Assembly: GCF_030815865.1 (NCBI RefSeq)
Contig: NZ_JAUSXI010000001.1
Coordinates: 4,650,001-4,714,000 of the forward strand
Reading direction: 5' to 3'
DNA: 64,000 bases
Origin: Arthrobacter globiformis
GTDB taxonomy: Bacteria > Actinomycetota > Actinomycetes > Actinomycetales > Micrococcaceae
Below are positions 47,336 through 56,419 of this stretch, piece by piece. A program made the position numbers and the translations under genes. The notes beneath the pieces are model-generated. The model was not told the origin of the DNA and did no database searches. It was given only the letters and a program-made list of their open reading frames with translations. Each line of letters starts with the position of its first letter. Position 1 is the stretch's first letter.

Positions 47336-48207
47336 CAGTCCTCTGTGGGCGTCGTGCGGGTCGAGTGGTAGTTCCGCCAGCTGTGCTCGGGCGCGTAGCC
47401 AAGGAGCCGTTTGGCCTTGTCGATGGACAGCAGGGTCTCATGCTCGCCCAGCTCCTTCGTCACCCTAACTCGCGGGAACACCTCCGCCGCCAGGCTGGCA
47501 CTGGAGCGACTCATGACGGTGTCCTCGTTGGCGATGATGAAGGCCTCGAACCCCGGCGTCCGGTATTCCAGCGCGCGCGCCACTGCCTGCGCACCGTCGC
47601 GCGCGTCGATATAACCCCAGAGGTTCCACTTGCGCAGGGCGGCGTCCGAGTCAAAGGACGGAAACTCCTCATAGTCCTCAGGATCCATGACATTGGAGAA
47701 CCGGAAGCCGACGATGCTCAGCTCCGGATCCCAGCGCGTCATCTGGATCGCCATCTGCTCCTCGAGGTGCTTCACCAGCGAGTAGGTGCTCTCCGGCCGG
47801 GCCGGATACTCCTCGTCCACCGGGATGTACGGAGGGTCGACGTCGAACGGCAGTCCCAGCACCGTCTCACTTGAGGCGTACACAATTTTCTTGATGCCGG
47901 CCCTCCGGGCCGCCTGGAACACGTTGTAGGTGGACAGCATGTTGTTTTCGAACGTGGCGGCGTCGGGCACCAGGCCAGGAGCCGGGATGGCGCCCAGATG
48001 GACTATCGCGTCGAAGCCCTGGTGCCGGTCATCCAGGCCCATGATGACGTCAACAACCTGCCCGTAATTACGCAGGTCCACGGCGGCGAACTGTGGACTC
48101 CGGCTGCCCGTCCGGTCCAGGTTGAGGACCGAATGCCCGTCCGCCACAAGCCTGCGGACCACATTCTGTCCGAGCTTTCCACTGCCTCCCGTTACGGCTA
48201 TTCTCAC
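47335..48207 (-). CDS. NAD(P)-dependent epimerase/dehydratase (extended SDR)
   Basis: The 290-residue protein starts RIAVTGGSGKLGQNVVRRL with the nucleotide-binding motif, has ASSETVLG and the catalytic YSLVKHLEE, and contains FRFSNVMD typical of sugar nucleotide-epimerase-like extended SDRs. Uronate dehydrogenase or a sugar dehydrogenase is a possible role; the substrate is not resolved. GTG 48207 has AGGAGG five bases upstream. Its stop codon lies inside the palindrome copy at 47277-47339. The upstream spacer 48208-48492 holds no other gene. Confidence 0.85.
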   Translation of the reverse strand: MRIAVTGGSGKLGQNVVRRLVADGHSVLNLDRTGSRSPQFAAVDLRNYGQVVDVIMGLDDRHQGFDAIVHLGAIPAPGLVPDAATFENNMLSTYNVFQAARRAGIKKIVYASSETVLGLPFDVDPPYIPVDEEYPARPESTYSLVKHLEEQMAIQMTRWDPELSIVGFRFSNVMDPEDYEEFPSFDSDAALRKWNLWGYIDARDGAQAVARALEYRTPGFEAFIIANEDTVMSRSSASLAAEVFPRVRVTKELGEHETLLSIDKAKRLLGYAPEHSWRNYHSTRTTPTED

Positions 48208-48492
48208 TGCGGCCTCCTCCTGTTTGTTGCTGGCTCTGCCCTGGCCAGCCATGCTGCGTTAGCCGCAGCGGCTCCGCCGCCCGGCACCTTTCCCCAGCCT
48301 AGGGCCCGCGGCTGTAACCGCTGTCATGGCTCGTGAAGAACTGGTGTATATTTTCTCGGTACGGTTTAGCAGAAGGCCGTTGGATTGTTGTTCGATCCGG
48401 CACCTTGCTCGCTGTTGTCCGCCCCGGCCATGGGGCTCCTGCGCTGCGCCCGCTGGTTCGTCATGACCCGAACGAAACGGTACTGAAAGATC

Positions 48493-49236
48493 GTGGCCAG
48501 CGAGTCGACCGCAAAACCTGAAACCTCAATCACGGAGCACCTGAATGAGCTTGTGCTCACCAGCTCCGACGTAGGTGAATTCCTCCACGAGCTTGCCCGG
48601 ATCTCTGCACGCAGCCTCTCCGTACCCGGCGACGAAGTCCTCTGCGGCGTGACCCTGTTGCGGCACCGCAAGGCAGCTACCGTGGCAAGCAGCAGCCCCG
48701 AGGCGCAGGCCATGGACGAGATCCAGTACGCTTTCGGCGACGGTCCCTGCATGACGGCCTCGCGCGAGCAGGTCACCATCCACATCACGGATCTTAAAGA
48801 CCACGACCGCTGGAAAAGCTATGCCGAGACGGTCCTGGGGCAGGGCGTTCGCTCCATCCTCGCCGTTCCGTTCGTGCTCGAGGGCGAGACCCGGGCCGCC
48901 CTGAACCTGTATTCACACCGGCCGGGCCGTTTCGAGGGGCGGGTCCTGGAACTGGCGCAGGACTTCGTCAGCCAGACCTCAATGGCCCTGCGGCTGGCCG
49001 TGCGCTTCGCCCACTACAGCGACGCTGCGGCCAATCTCAAGGCCGCGCTGGAAACCCGAACCGTAATCGACGTCGCCGTCGGCGTGATCATGGCGCAGAA
49101 CCGGTGCAGCCAGGAGGAAGCCTTTGAGCTGCTTAAGGCAGCGTCGAGTACCCGCAACATCAAGCTGCACAGCGTTGCGACATCGGTCGTTGACTCGCTC
49201 GGCCAGGGCCCGGCGAAGACCCACTACGAGGGCTGA
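48493..49236 (+). CDS. GAF and ANTAR domain protein, second copy
   Basis: The 247-residue protein is a close paralogue of the one at 35346-36080. It has a GAF domain with DEIQYAFGDGPCMTASRE and a C-terminal ANTAR domain with LKAALETRTVIDVAVGVIMAQNRCSQEEAFELLKAASS. It would bind RNA hairpins to prevent termination in response to an unknown signal. The start is GTG 48493, with only GAAAG upstream. It converges on the second hsp20 gene, with 9 bases between the stops. Confidence 0.87.
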   Translation: MASESTAKPETSITEHLNELVLTSSDVGEFLHELARISARSLSVPGDEVLCGVTLLRHRKAATVASSSPEAQAMDEIQYAFGDGPCMTASREQVTIHITDLKDHDRWKSYAETVLGQGVRSILAVPFVLEGETRAALNLYSHRPGRFEGRVLELAQDFVSQTSMALRLAVRFAHYSDAAANLKAALETRTVIDVAVGVIMAQNRCSQEEAFELLKAASSTRNIKLHSVATSVVDSLGQGPAKTHYEG

Positions 49237-49245
49237 GCTGCCGGC

Positions 49246-49737
49246 CTAGGGGCCACCGAAACTCTGGCCCTCGGGCTCCTCCCCCATGTCCCGTGAAGAG
49301 CCGCCAGTTCCAGCACCACCAGTTCCAGCACCGCGGGAGACGCGGACCTTCCGGGCTCCGGCAGCGGGCTCCTCGGGCAGCGGGACGCGCACTTCCAGAA
49401 CGCCGTCGGTGTACGAGGCGCGGATGTCCTCCTGGTTCACCGGGGCGGGAAGGCTTACCGTTCGCGAAAACGTGCCGAAGCGGAATTCCGAGCGGTACCC
49501 TTCCTTGTCCTTGTGCTCCGATTTTTCTTCACGGCGGACTGTAATCTGCAGCTGACTGCCGGCGAGGGTGATGTCGACATCATTGTCAGGATCGATGCCC
49601 GGCGCTTCGGCCTTCACCACCAGGGAGCCGGCCTCCCGGTATTCCTCCACCCGGAGCCACGCCTCCAGATCCCCCTCCAGGAAACGGCGGAAGGGTTCCG
49701 GGAAATCCACGCCAGCCCGCCTGAATATGTTGGTCAT
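49246..49737 (-). CDS. Hsp20/alpha-crystallin protein, second copy
   Basis: The 163-residue protein has WLRVEEYREAGSLVVKAEAPGID at the start of its alpha-crystallin domain and GVLEVRVPLPEE at the end. The C-terminal tail is longer than in the first Hsp20 and includes GAGTGGAGTGG repeats and an acidic end. ATG 49737 is preceded by AGGAGG. The 365-base region upstream (49738-50102) holds only a weak hairpin at 49951-49966 and no gene that I can support. Confidence 0.9.
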   Translation of the reverse strand: MTNIFRRAGVDFPEPFRRFLEGDLEAWLRVEEYREAGSLVVKAEAPGIDPDNDVDITLAGSQLQITVRREEKSEHKDKEGYRSEFRFGTFSRTVSLPAPVNQEDIRASYTDGVLEVRVPLPEEPAAGARKVRVSRGAGTGGAGTGGSSRDMGEEPEGQSFGGP

Positions 49738-49950
49738 CGCTGCTACCTCCTGTCAGCTTCCGGCCCCACTGCAGGATGCGGAAGCGGGAACGGGTCCCAC
49801 CACCACAAAACTACGCCCTTGCGGAGCGCTTGTTAAGGCGCCCGTCGGGGCGCTTGCCAAGGGCTGCCCATGCAGCCTCCTGCCCCGCCAGCAGGAATCC
49901 TGAGAGTTTCCTTATGAAAATCCGGGAAGTTTCCGACTCAACCTCCGGGC

Positions 49951-49973
49951 CCCGCGCTAAAGCGGGCGTTTTC
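49951..49973 (+). terminator. Short hairpin with T-tract in the 49738-50102 gap
   Basis: CCCGC and GCGGG pair around GCTAAA and are followed by CGTTTT. The stem is only 5-6 bp, so this is a weak terminator candidate. No plus-strand gene ends just upstream. Confidence 0.4.
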
Positions 49974-50102
49974 ACCACCCTTACCCCCCCCAAATTCCGC
50001 GAGGAACCTTCTATCGAGGGGTGCGGGCACCGAGCTTTTCACAGGAGGCATGCTGCAGATTGGCGTCATGCAAGGGATCAGGCAGCCAACGGAGGAGCCC
50101 CA

Positions 50103-50291
50103 GTGAAGACGCTGTTACTGCTGTGTATTCCGGTGGTTACTTTCGCAGCACTCAACGTCTGGAACCAGGCGGTTGCGGAGCCCGCGCCTCTTCAGGGGCC
50201 CGGCATAGTGGTGGCGGAGCTCTCCCCATCAGCCAAAGCCGAATTCCTGGAGGGAAACGCGATCATTCACGGAGGTCCTGATGGACGGTAG
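50103..50291 (+). CDS. Small secreted or membrane-anchored protein, 62 residues
   Basis: GTG 50103 after GGAGG opens a frame starting KTLLLLCIPVVTFAALNVWN, a signal-peptide or anchor-like helix, followed by AVAEPAPLQGPGIVVAEL and a polar end. The frame is longer upstream but without a start site of quality. It overlaps the next gene by 11 bases, so both are translated together. No family is recognised. Confidence 0.6.
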   Translation: MKTLLLLCIPVVTFAALNVWNQAVAEPAPLQGPGIVVAELSPSAKAEFLEGNAIIHGGPDGR

Positions 50292-50742
50292 CATTGCCAC
50301 CCCTGGTGAGCCCAGTCGGCTAAACGTCCCCTCTGAACGTAGATGCCCCGGGGATGCAGCGGATGAGTTGGATGACTTCTGCAGCGAATCGCTAAGGTCG
50401 ATCGACAGGACGGTGATGCGCGCGCAGGTCATCGAACTCATCCTGGACATCCTCGCCACCACGGATGTGCAATCAGAAGCCAGGCACCGGCTGCTGCAGC
50501 ACCTGGCCTCGCATCCGGGGTCCCCCGAGCAGGCCTTGCTGTGCCACCTGAGCGAGAACGCCTGCCTGCCGCCGGCTGCGGGCGCCGACTCCCTGGCGGC
50601 GGGCGGCTTCCTCCCGGCGGGCGGAGACTACTTCGCAGCTGGGGCGGCAGACCGGCCGGCGCAAGGCAGCGAGGACTCGGGTGAAGGATCGAAGTCGAGG
50701 TGGCTCCCGGCCCCGCTCCGGAACCTGTTGCGGCGCGACTGA
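50281..50742 (+). CDS. Hypothetical protein, 153 residues
   Basis: The protein begins MDGSIATPGEPSRLNVPSER at ATG 50281 after GGAGG. A helical centre (LRSIDRTVMRAQVIELILDIL) is followed by a glycine- and alanine-rich, probably flexible part with AAGGFLPAGGDYFAAG, and a basic end PAPLRNLLRRD. No family is recognised. Overlap with the small upstream gene indicates a two-gene unit. It converges on the TetR gene. Confidence 0.62.
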   Translation: MDGSIATPGEPSRLNVPSERRCPGDAADELDDFCSESLRSIDRTVMRAQVIELILDILATTDVQSEARHRLLQHLASHPGSPEQALLCHLSENACLPPAAGADSLAAGGFLPAGGDYFAAGAADRPAQGSEDSGEGSKSRWLPAPLRNLLRRD

Positions 50743-50791
50743 TTTGGACCGGCAGCTGAAGGGAGCCGACGGCGGCCGGCCGTCGGCACTT

Positions 50792-51406
50792 TCAGCTCCG
50801 GTGGTGCTCGATCAGCCAGCCGGCCATCTGCTGCGCCCGCTTGGAAGCGAGGAAGTCGCCTTCAGTAGCAGAAATGATGGAGCCCTTCATCAGGATGTGC
50901 CAGGAGCGGGCGAATTCGTCAGGGCGTTCGAGTCCGGCCTCGTCGGCGAGCGCCTGGATGTGGCCGCGGATTCTGGCGAGATAGCCGATGCTGGCCTCGC
51001 CAAGCGGATGCTCCGGGCCCATCTCCAGAAGGACGTTGATGAAGGTGCACGCCTCGAAATCGTCGCGCTGGAACCAATCACCGAAGACGTCAAAGATGGC
51101 CAGCAGGCGCCCTTCGGGGGTGGTGCCCCTGCGCCTCGCCTCGGAGACAATCAGGTCCACGGTCCAAACCTGGTCGCGGAGTGCGAGGAAAGCCAGAACC
51201 AGCGCATCCTTGGAGGGGAAGTGGCGGTAGAACGTGGACTTGGCCACGCCGGACCGTTCGATCAGCTCATTGATTCCGACGTCGCGGACACCGCGGTGGG
51301 AGAAAAGCTCGTAGGCAGTGGCGAGGATCCGGTCCACTGGTTCACTATGGCCGGTACGCACCCCTGGAGGAAGCAAGGCATCCCCGGTTGCATCAGGAGC
51401 ACTCAT
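50792..51406 (-). CDS. TetR/AcrR family transcriptional regulator
   Basis: The 204-residue protein has the TetR DNA-binding helix-turn-helix ILATAYELFSHRGVRDVGINELIERSGVAKSTFYRHFPSKDAL near residues 22-65, then a variable ligand domain. ATG 51406 lacks a Shine-Dalgarno sequence. A TACACT -10 element lies 9 bases upstream, so the mRNA may be nearly leaderless. A perfect operator-like dyad at 51437-51454 overlaps the expected promoter. It may control itself and the small divergent gene at 51563. Confidence 0.88.
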   Translation of the reverse strand: MSAPDATGDALLPPGVRTGHSEPVDRILATAYELFSHRGVRDVGINELIERSGVAKSTFYRHFPSKDALVLAFLALRDQVWTVDLIVSEARRRGTTPEGRLLAIFDVFGDWFQRDDFEACTFINVLLEMGPEHPLGEASIGYLARIRGHIQALADEAGLERPDEFARSWHILMKGSIISATEGDFLASKRAQQMAGWLIEHHRS

Positions 51407-51436
51407 TAGAGAATCAGTGTACCTTGGTACTGGTAG

Positions 51437-51454
51437 AGACAGACCTGTCTGTCT
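51437..51454. promoter_or_regulatory. TetR operator candidate
   Basis: AGACAGA-CCTG-TCTGTCT is a perfect 18-bp dyad with 7-bp arms. It lies 31 bases upstream of the tetR start, covering the -35 region of the apparent TACACT promoter at about 51415-51420 on the minus strand, and 109 bases from the divergent gene. Confidence 0.75.
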
Positions 51455-51562
51455 TATTGTTTTAGGAACATGACGCTTCGTCTTGGGAACGGCGTCCCGG
51501 CAACAGCGCCGGACCACGGGCCGTTGGCGTCACTGCAATGGGGCAGGAACAGGAGGGTACCG

Positions 51563-51799
51563 ATGGACGAAGATATCCGCGCGGTGGAAGAGGCCGCGGC
51601 TACGCTGGAATCCGCCGTAGTAGAGCACGACCCCGCAGCTGCAACCCTGCAATACGCAGTGGCGGCAGCCGTAACCCACGGCAAGCCGATCCGCGAAGTA
51701 GCGGCGGCCGCGCACATGACTGCGCTGGAGGTCCTGGATGCAGCCGATGCCGTGACATACCCACAGCAACCGTTGCAGCCCTGGATGCTCACCCCGTAG
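51563..51799 (+). CDS. Hypothetical protein, 78 residues
   Basis: The protein begins MDEDIRAVEEAAATLESAVV at ATG 51563, five bases after GGAGGG. It is an alanine-rich helical protein with THGKPIREVAAAAHMTALEVLDAAD, which looks like a small helix-turn-helix-type segment. I do not recognise a family. It is divergent from tetR and may be regulated by it. Confidence 0.6.
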   Translation: MDEDIRAVEEAAATLESAVVEHDPAAATLQYAVAAAVTHGKPIREVAAAAHMTALEVLDAADAVTYPQQPLQPWMLTP

Positions 51800-51953
51800 G
51801 TGCGTGCAAAGACCTCGCGGAAACTTGATTGGATCCCCGGGTAAACCTGCGGCAAGCCTGATCGGCCCGCGCCACCCTTAAGCATCAGCCCCTGGAGGAG
51901 CGATCTTTCCAGGGAAAGCATGCAACTAGGACCGCTAGGAAGCGGAGGGCGCC

Positions 51954-52427
51954 ATGAACCGGTCAGCAACTCTCGAGGAAGTCATCCAAGTAGGCGGTGT
52001 CATCACCGACCGTGAGCCGCTGGACTTTTACCGGCTGGGGCTCGCTGGCTGCATCGACAGGCTCACAGTCCCCCTTCGCCGCCAGGGCACCTGCGTCCAC
52101 TGGGAGACTCCCCATCACGGCGTTGAGATCTCGTCCGGCTGCGCGTCCCTGCTGTATCAGTCCGCGCAGGAGGCGCTGAGCAACACGTTCAAGCATGCGC
52201 ATGCCACCGATGTCACTGTCCGGCTTGCCGCTGTGTTCCACGGCATCCGCCTCATGGTCGCGGACAACGGCACCGGCTTCGAATCGGTTCCGCCGGCAGC
52301 GGAACAAGTCAACGGCCACGGACTCAGGACCATCTCGCAGGCGGTCGAGGAAGCGGGCGGGACGGTGGACATCACCTCCGCTCCGGGCACCGGCACGGCC
52401 ATTACCATCACCATTCCGCTCGACTGA
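51954..52427 (+). CDS. Stand-alone HATPase domain protein (histidine-kinase-like ATP-binding)
   Basis: The 157-residue protein consists of a Bergerat ATP-binding fold like that of NarL-type sensor kinases. The N box is QSAQEALSNTFKHAHA, G1 is DNGTGFE and the G2-like motif is NGHGLRTISQAVEEAGG, ending SAPGTGTAITITIPL. The N-terminal 50 residues have no transmembrane helix and no recognisable phosphorylatable histidine helix. It is therefore either a truncated kinase or an ATP-binding partner or anti-sigma-like protein. No response regulator is adjacent. ATG 51954. Confidence 0.82.
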   Translation: MNRSATLEEVIQVGGVITDREPLDFYRLGLAGCIDRLTVPLRRQGTCVHWETPHHGVEISSGCASLLYQSAQEALSNTFKHAHATDVTVRLAAVFHGIRLMVADNGTGFESVPPAAEQVNGHGLRTISQAVEEAGGTVDITSAPGTGTAITITIPLD

Positions 52428-52481
52428 ACCTCAGCGCATCGCAACACACCTGCGTCCCGGGCCTCGCTTAGGATGCTGTGC

Positions 52482-53147
52482 ATGACCCTTCCGAAAGTTG
52501 AGCCCTGCGCCGTCCGGGCATTCGAATCCGTGGAAATCCAGCACCCCGTCGCCGGACTGCGCAGCCGGATGAGCGCCGGAAGGCGGATTCTCCTCGGCGT
52601 GGCTGGTTCCCCGGGGTCCGGCAAATCCACCTTCTCGGCCTGCCTGGCCGACGCCCTCGGCCCGGATTTCGCCCTTGTGGTGCCCATGGACGGTTTTCAC
52701 CTGGGCAACGCCATCATTGACGGCACTCCGCTGCGGCAGCGCAAGGGCGCACCGGACACGTTCGACGTCGGCGGTTACCTTTCGCTCCTGCAGCGGCTTT
52801 CGCGCCGGGACGAGGACGTCGTGTATGCACCCGACTTCCGGCGGACGATCGATGAGCCCGTGGCCGCTTCGCTGGCCATCCCCGCCGCCGTCCCCGTCAT
52901 CATCACCGAGGGCAACTACCTGCTCGGCGACGATGCGCGCTGGCAGCAGGTGCGGGCGCAGCTGGACGAGGTGTGGTTCATCGACACACCGCGTGAACTG
53001 CGCCTTGGCCGCTTGGTTGAACGGCACATGCTCTATGGCATGGACCGCGCTGCGGCCGAGGCCTGGGCCAACGGGCCGGACGCGGCCAACGCGCGGCTGA
53101 TCGAAGCCACGCGTTCCCGCGCGGACAGGATCATCCCCTGGCTTTAG
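52482..53147 (+). CDS. Nucleoside/nucleotide kinase family protein (uridine-kinase/PRK-like P-loop)
   Basis: The 221-residue protein has the P-loop GVAGSPGSGKSTF near residue 38, VVPMDGFHLGNAII, KGAPDTFDVGGY, and IITEGNYLLG, the layout of the uridine kinase and pantothenate-kinase-like family (FrcK/YggC group). It would phosphorylate a sugar, nucleoside or pantothenate-like substrate. ATG 52482 is chosen; an alternative in-frame start lies at 52473. Its stop abuts the stop of the next gene on the opposite strand with no base between. Confidence 0.82.
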   Translation: MTLPKVEPCAVRAFESVEIQHPVAGLRSRMSAGRRILLGVAGSPGSGKSTFSACLADALGPDFALVVPMDGFHLGNAIIDGTPLRQRKGAPDTFDVGGYLSLLQRLSRRDEDVVYAPDFRRTIDEPVAASLAIPAAVPVIITEGNYLLGDDARWQQVRAQLDEVWFIDTPRELRLGRLVERHMLYGMDRAAAEAWANGPDAANARLIEATRSRADRIIPWL

Positions 53148-53393
53148 CTACCTGTCCTCGGCGTCCCACAGCCCGGATTCGTCCGCGGCCTCTTCCGGCT
53201 TGTGTTCGCTTTCCGGCGCTCCACTGCCCACGTAGCTGGCCGGTACTGTTCCGCCAGGCTGTGTCATCTGTTCCTCACGGATGTTGCGTGCCGTGCCCGC
53301 CTCGGGATGGGGCTGCTCCTGTTCGACGGCGTCCGGGTCGCCCGGCCCCCGAAGGTCGCTGGGCTCTTCCGGATTGCGCTTGCTGTCGGTCAT
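53148..53393 (-). CDS. Acidic hypothetical protein, 81 residues
   Basis: The protein begins MTDSKRNPEEPSDLRGPGDP and is charged, proline-rich and lacks hydrophobic segments, so it is probably disordered. AGAGG lies 7 bases before ATG 53393. It resembles the acidic protein at 44704-44946 in composition only. No family is recognised. Confidence 0.6.
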   Translation of the reverse strand: MTDSKRNPEEPSDLRGPGDPDAVEQEQPHPEAGTARNIREEQMTQPGGTVPASYVGSGAPESEHKPEEAADESGLWDAEDR

Positions 53394-53462
53394 GCCACTG
53401 CCTCTCACTGGGAAATGCCGGTCGCGTCCCAGTCTAGGAGGAAGCGTCTTGACGCCAGTAGA

Positions 53463-55476
<2,014 letters not shown>

Positions 55477-55491
55477 CACGCCGCAAAGGGA

Positions 55492-55529
55492 GGGCAGCCG
55501 ACGCCGAAAGGATCCGCCGTCGACTGCCC
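55492..55529 (+). terminator. Hairpin after the alpha/beta hydrolase
   Basis: GGGCAGCCGACG (55492-55503) pairs with CGTCGACTGCCC (55518-55529) with one mismatch, followed by TTCATT. The remaining gap to 55781 holds two TTGACA hexamers (55556 and 55579) and a TACACT (55599) with a 14-base spacer, so a promoter for the next gene is possible but not canonical. Confidence 0.65.
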
Positions 55530-55781
55530 TTCATTGCGGTAACAACCGCTCTAGGTTGACAGTTTCGGTAAATCAGTGTTGACACGCACTTCCGGAGGTA
55601 CACTCGGAATACCGGATCCGGACACTTCCCTTGAGGGGGACCCGGCTCCAAGCCCACCCGACAATTCCCGGTGGACGATCATAAAGTGGCAGAAGTGGTT
55701 GATAGGTCTCCACGCGCCCCGTGATCTGCTATTCCTGCCCGAACAAAAATGAATGTGCATCCCTAGGCAGGAGCAAAAACT

Positions 55782-56318
55782 ATGACCATCACCTCGCCAA
55801 CGCGGCAGCGCCGCCCATTGGCAGCCAGACTCGCTTTGGTTTCAGCCGCATCCTTCAGCCTCATTGTGGGTTCCGTGGCGGTCGCGGGACCGGCGTCAGC
55901 TGCGGGCTACGGCCAGAACGACAAAAAAGTTGAGTGCTGGGTCAAGGCCAAGGACGTAAAGGAGAGAGCGGACTACGGCAACTACTCGAGGAGCTCGAGG
56001 AACTCGGCCGACGTGAAGTTCGAGTTCAAAGTCTGGTGTGACAAGAAGACTGACGTTAAGTTTGAGCACTGGATCTTCCAAAAGAAACACGGCAAGTGGG
56101 TAAAGATCGAGGAAAAGAACGGCCATATTTACAACGTTAAGGACAAAGTCACAAAGCACACCAAGGCTAACGTCAAGGACACTGGCCGCAAGGGTGGCCA
56201 CGAATACGTGCTCCATGTCGTCAAAATCAAGTACGACGACAAGGAGGGGCGGCACTCCTACAGGGTAACCAAGACCGACCACGCATACGGAACGGTCGAT
56301 TTCGGCTCCTACCACTAG
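55782..56318 (+). CDS. Secreted lysine-rich hypothetical protein
   Basis: The 178-residue precursor has a typical signal peptide (RRPLAARLALVSAASFSLIV, cleavage expected after PASA near residue 41). The mature part is rich in lysine, histidine and aromatic residues with a cysteine pair (VECWVK and KVWCDKK) and beta-strand-like FKVWCDKKTDVKFEHWIFQ. Codon choice and base composition are visibly less GC-rich than the neighbours, suggesting transfer. No family is recognised. ATG 55782 follows AGGAG at a spacing of 9. Confidence 0.75.
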   Translation: MTITSPTRQRRPLAARLALVSAASFSLIVGSVAVAGPASAAGYGQNDKKVECWVKAKDVKERADYGNYSRSSRNSADVKFEFKVWCDKKTDVKFEHWIFQKKHGKWVKIEEKNGHIYNVKDKVTKHTKANVKDTGRKGGHEYVLHVVKIKYDDKEGRHSYRVTKTDHAYGTVDFGSYH

Positions 56319-56346
56319 CCTTTCAGGCTGACCCGGTTCACTAACT

Positions 56347-56394
56347 AAACAGAGGCCGACGGCGGTTGCGAACAACCGCCGTCGGCCTCTGTTT
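56347..56394. terminator. Perfect 22-bp terminator hairpin between convergent secreted-protein genes
   Basis: Arms at 56347-56368 and 56373-56394 are exact complements with a CGAA tetraloop and short T-tracts on both strands (GTTTTG and TTTAGTTAG). It separates the lysine-rich protein gene from the S8 protease gene. Confidence 0.9.
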
Positions 56395-56419
56395 TGTGTG
56401 GCTCAGGTTTTGCCGGAGA

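Noticed and set aside
47057..47441. Short minus-strand frames in the 47057-47441 interval
   Set aside because: They are Arg/Pro-rich, lack ribosome sites and run through palindromic repeats. Only the YPYQQAYLPYNRLVDG remnant looks protein-like.
49738..50102. A gene in the 365-base gap before 50103
   Set aside because: Frames here are short or shadow-like, without ribosome sites. Only a weak hairpin is visible.
50050..50106. An 18-codon frame (MLQIGVMQGIRQ...) whose stop overlaps the GTG at 50103
   Set aside because: AGGAGG lies only one base before its ATG, which is too close for initiation, and no conservation can be judged.
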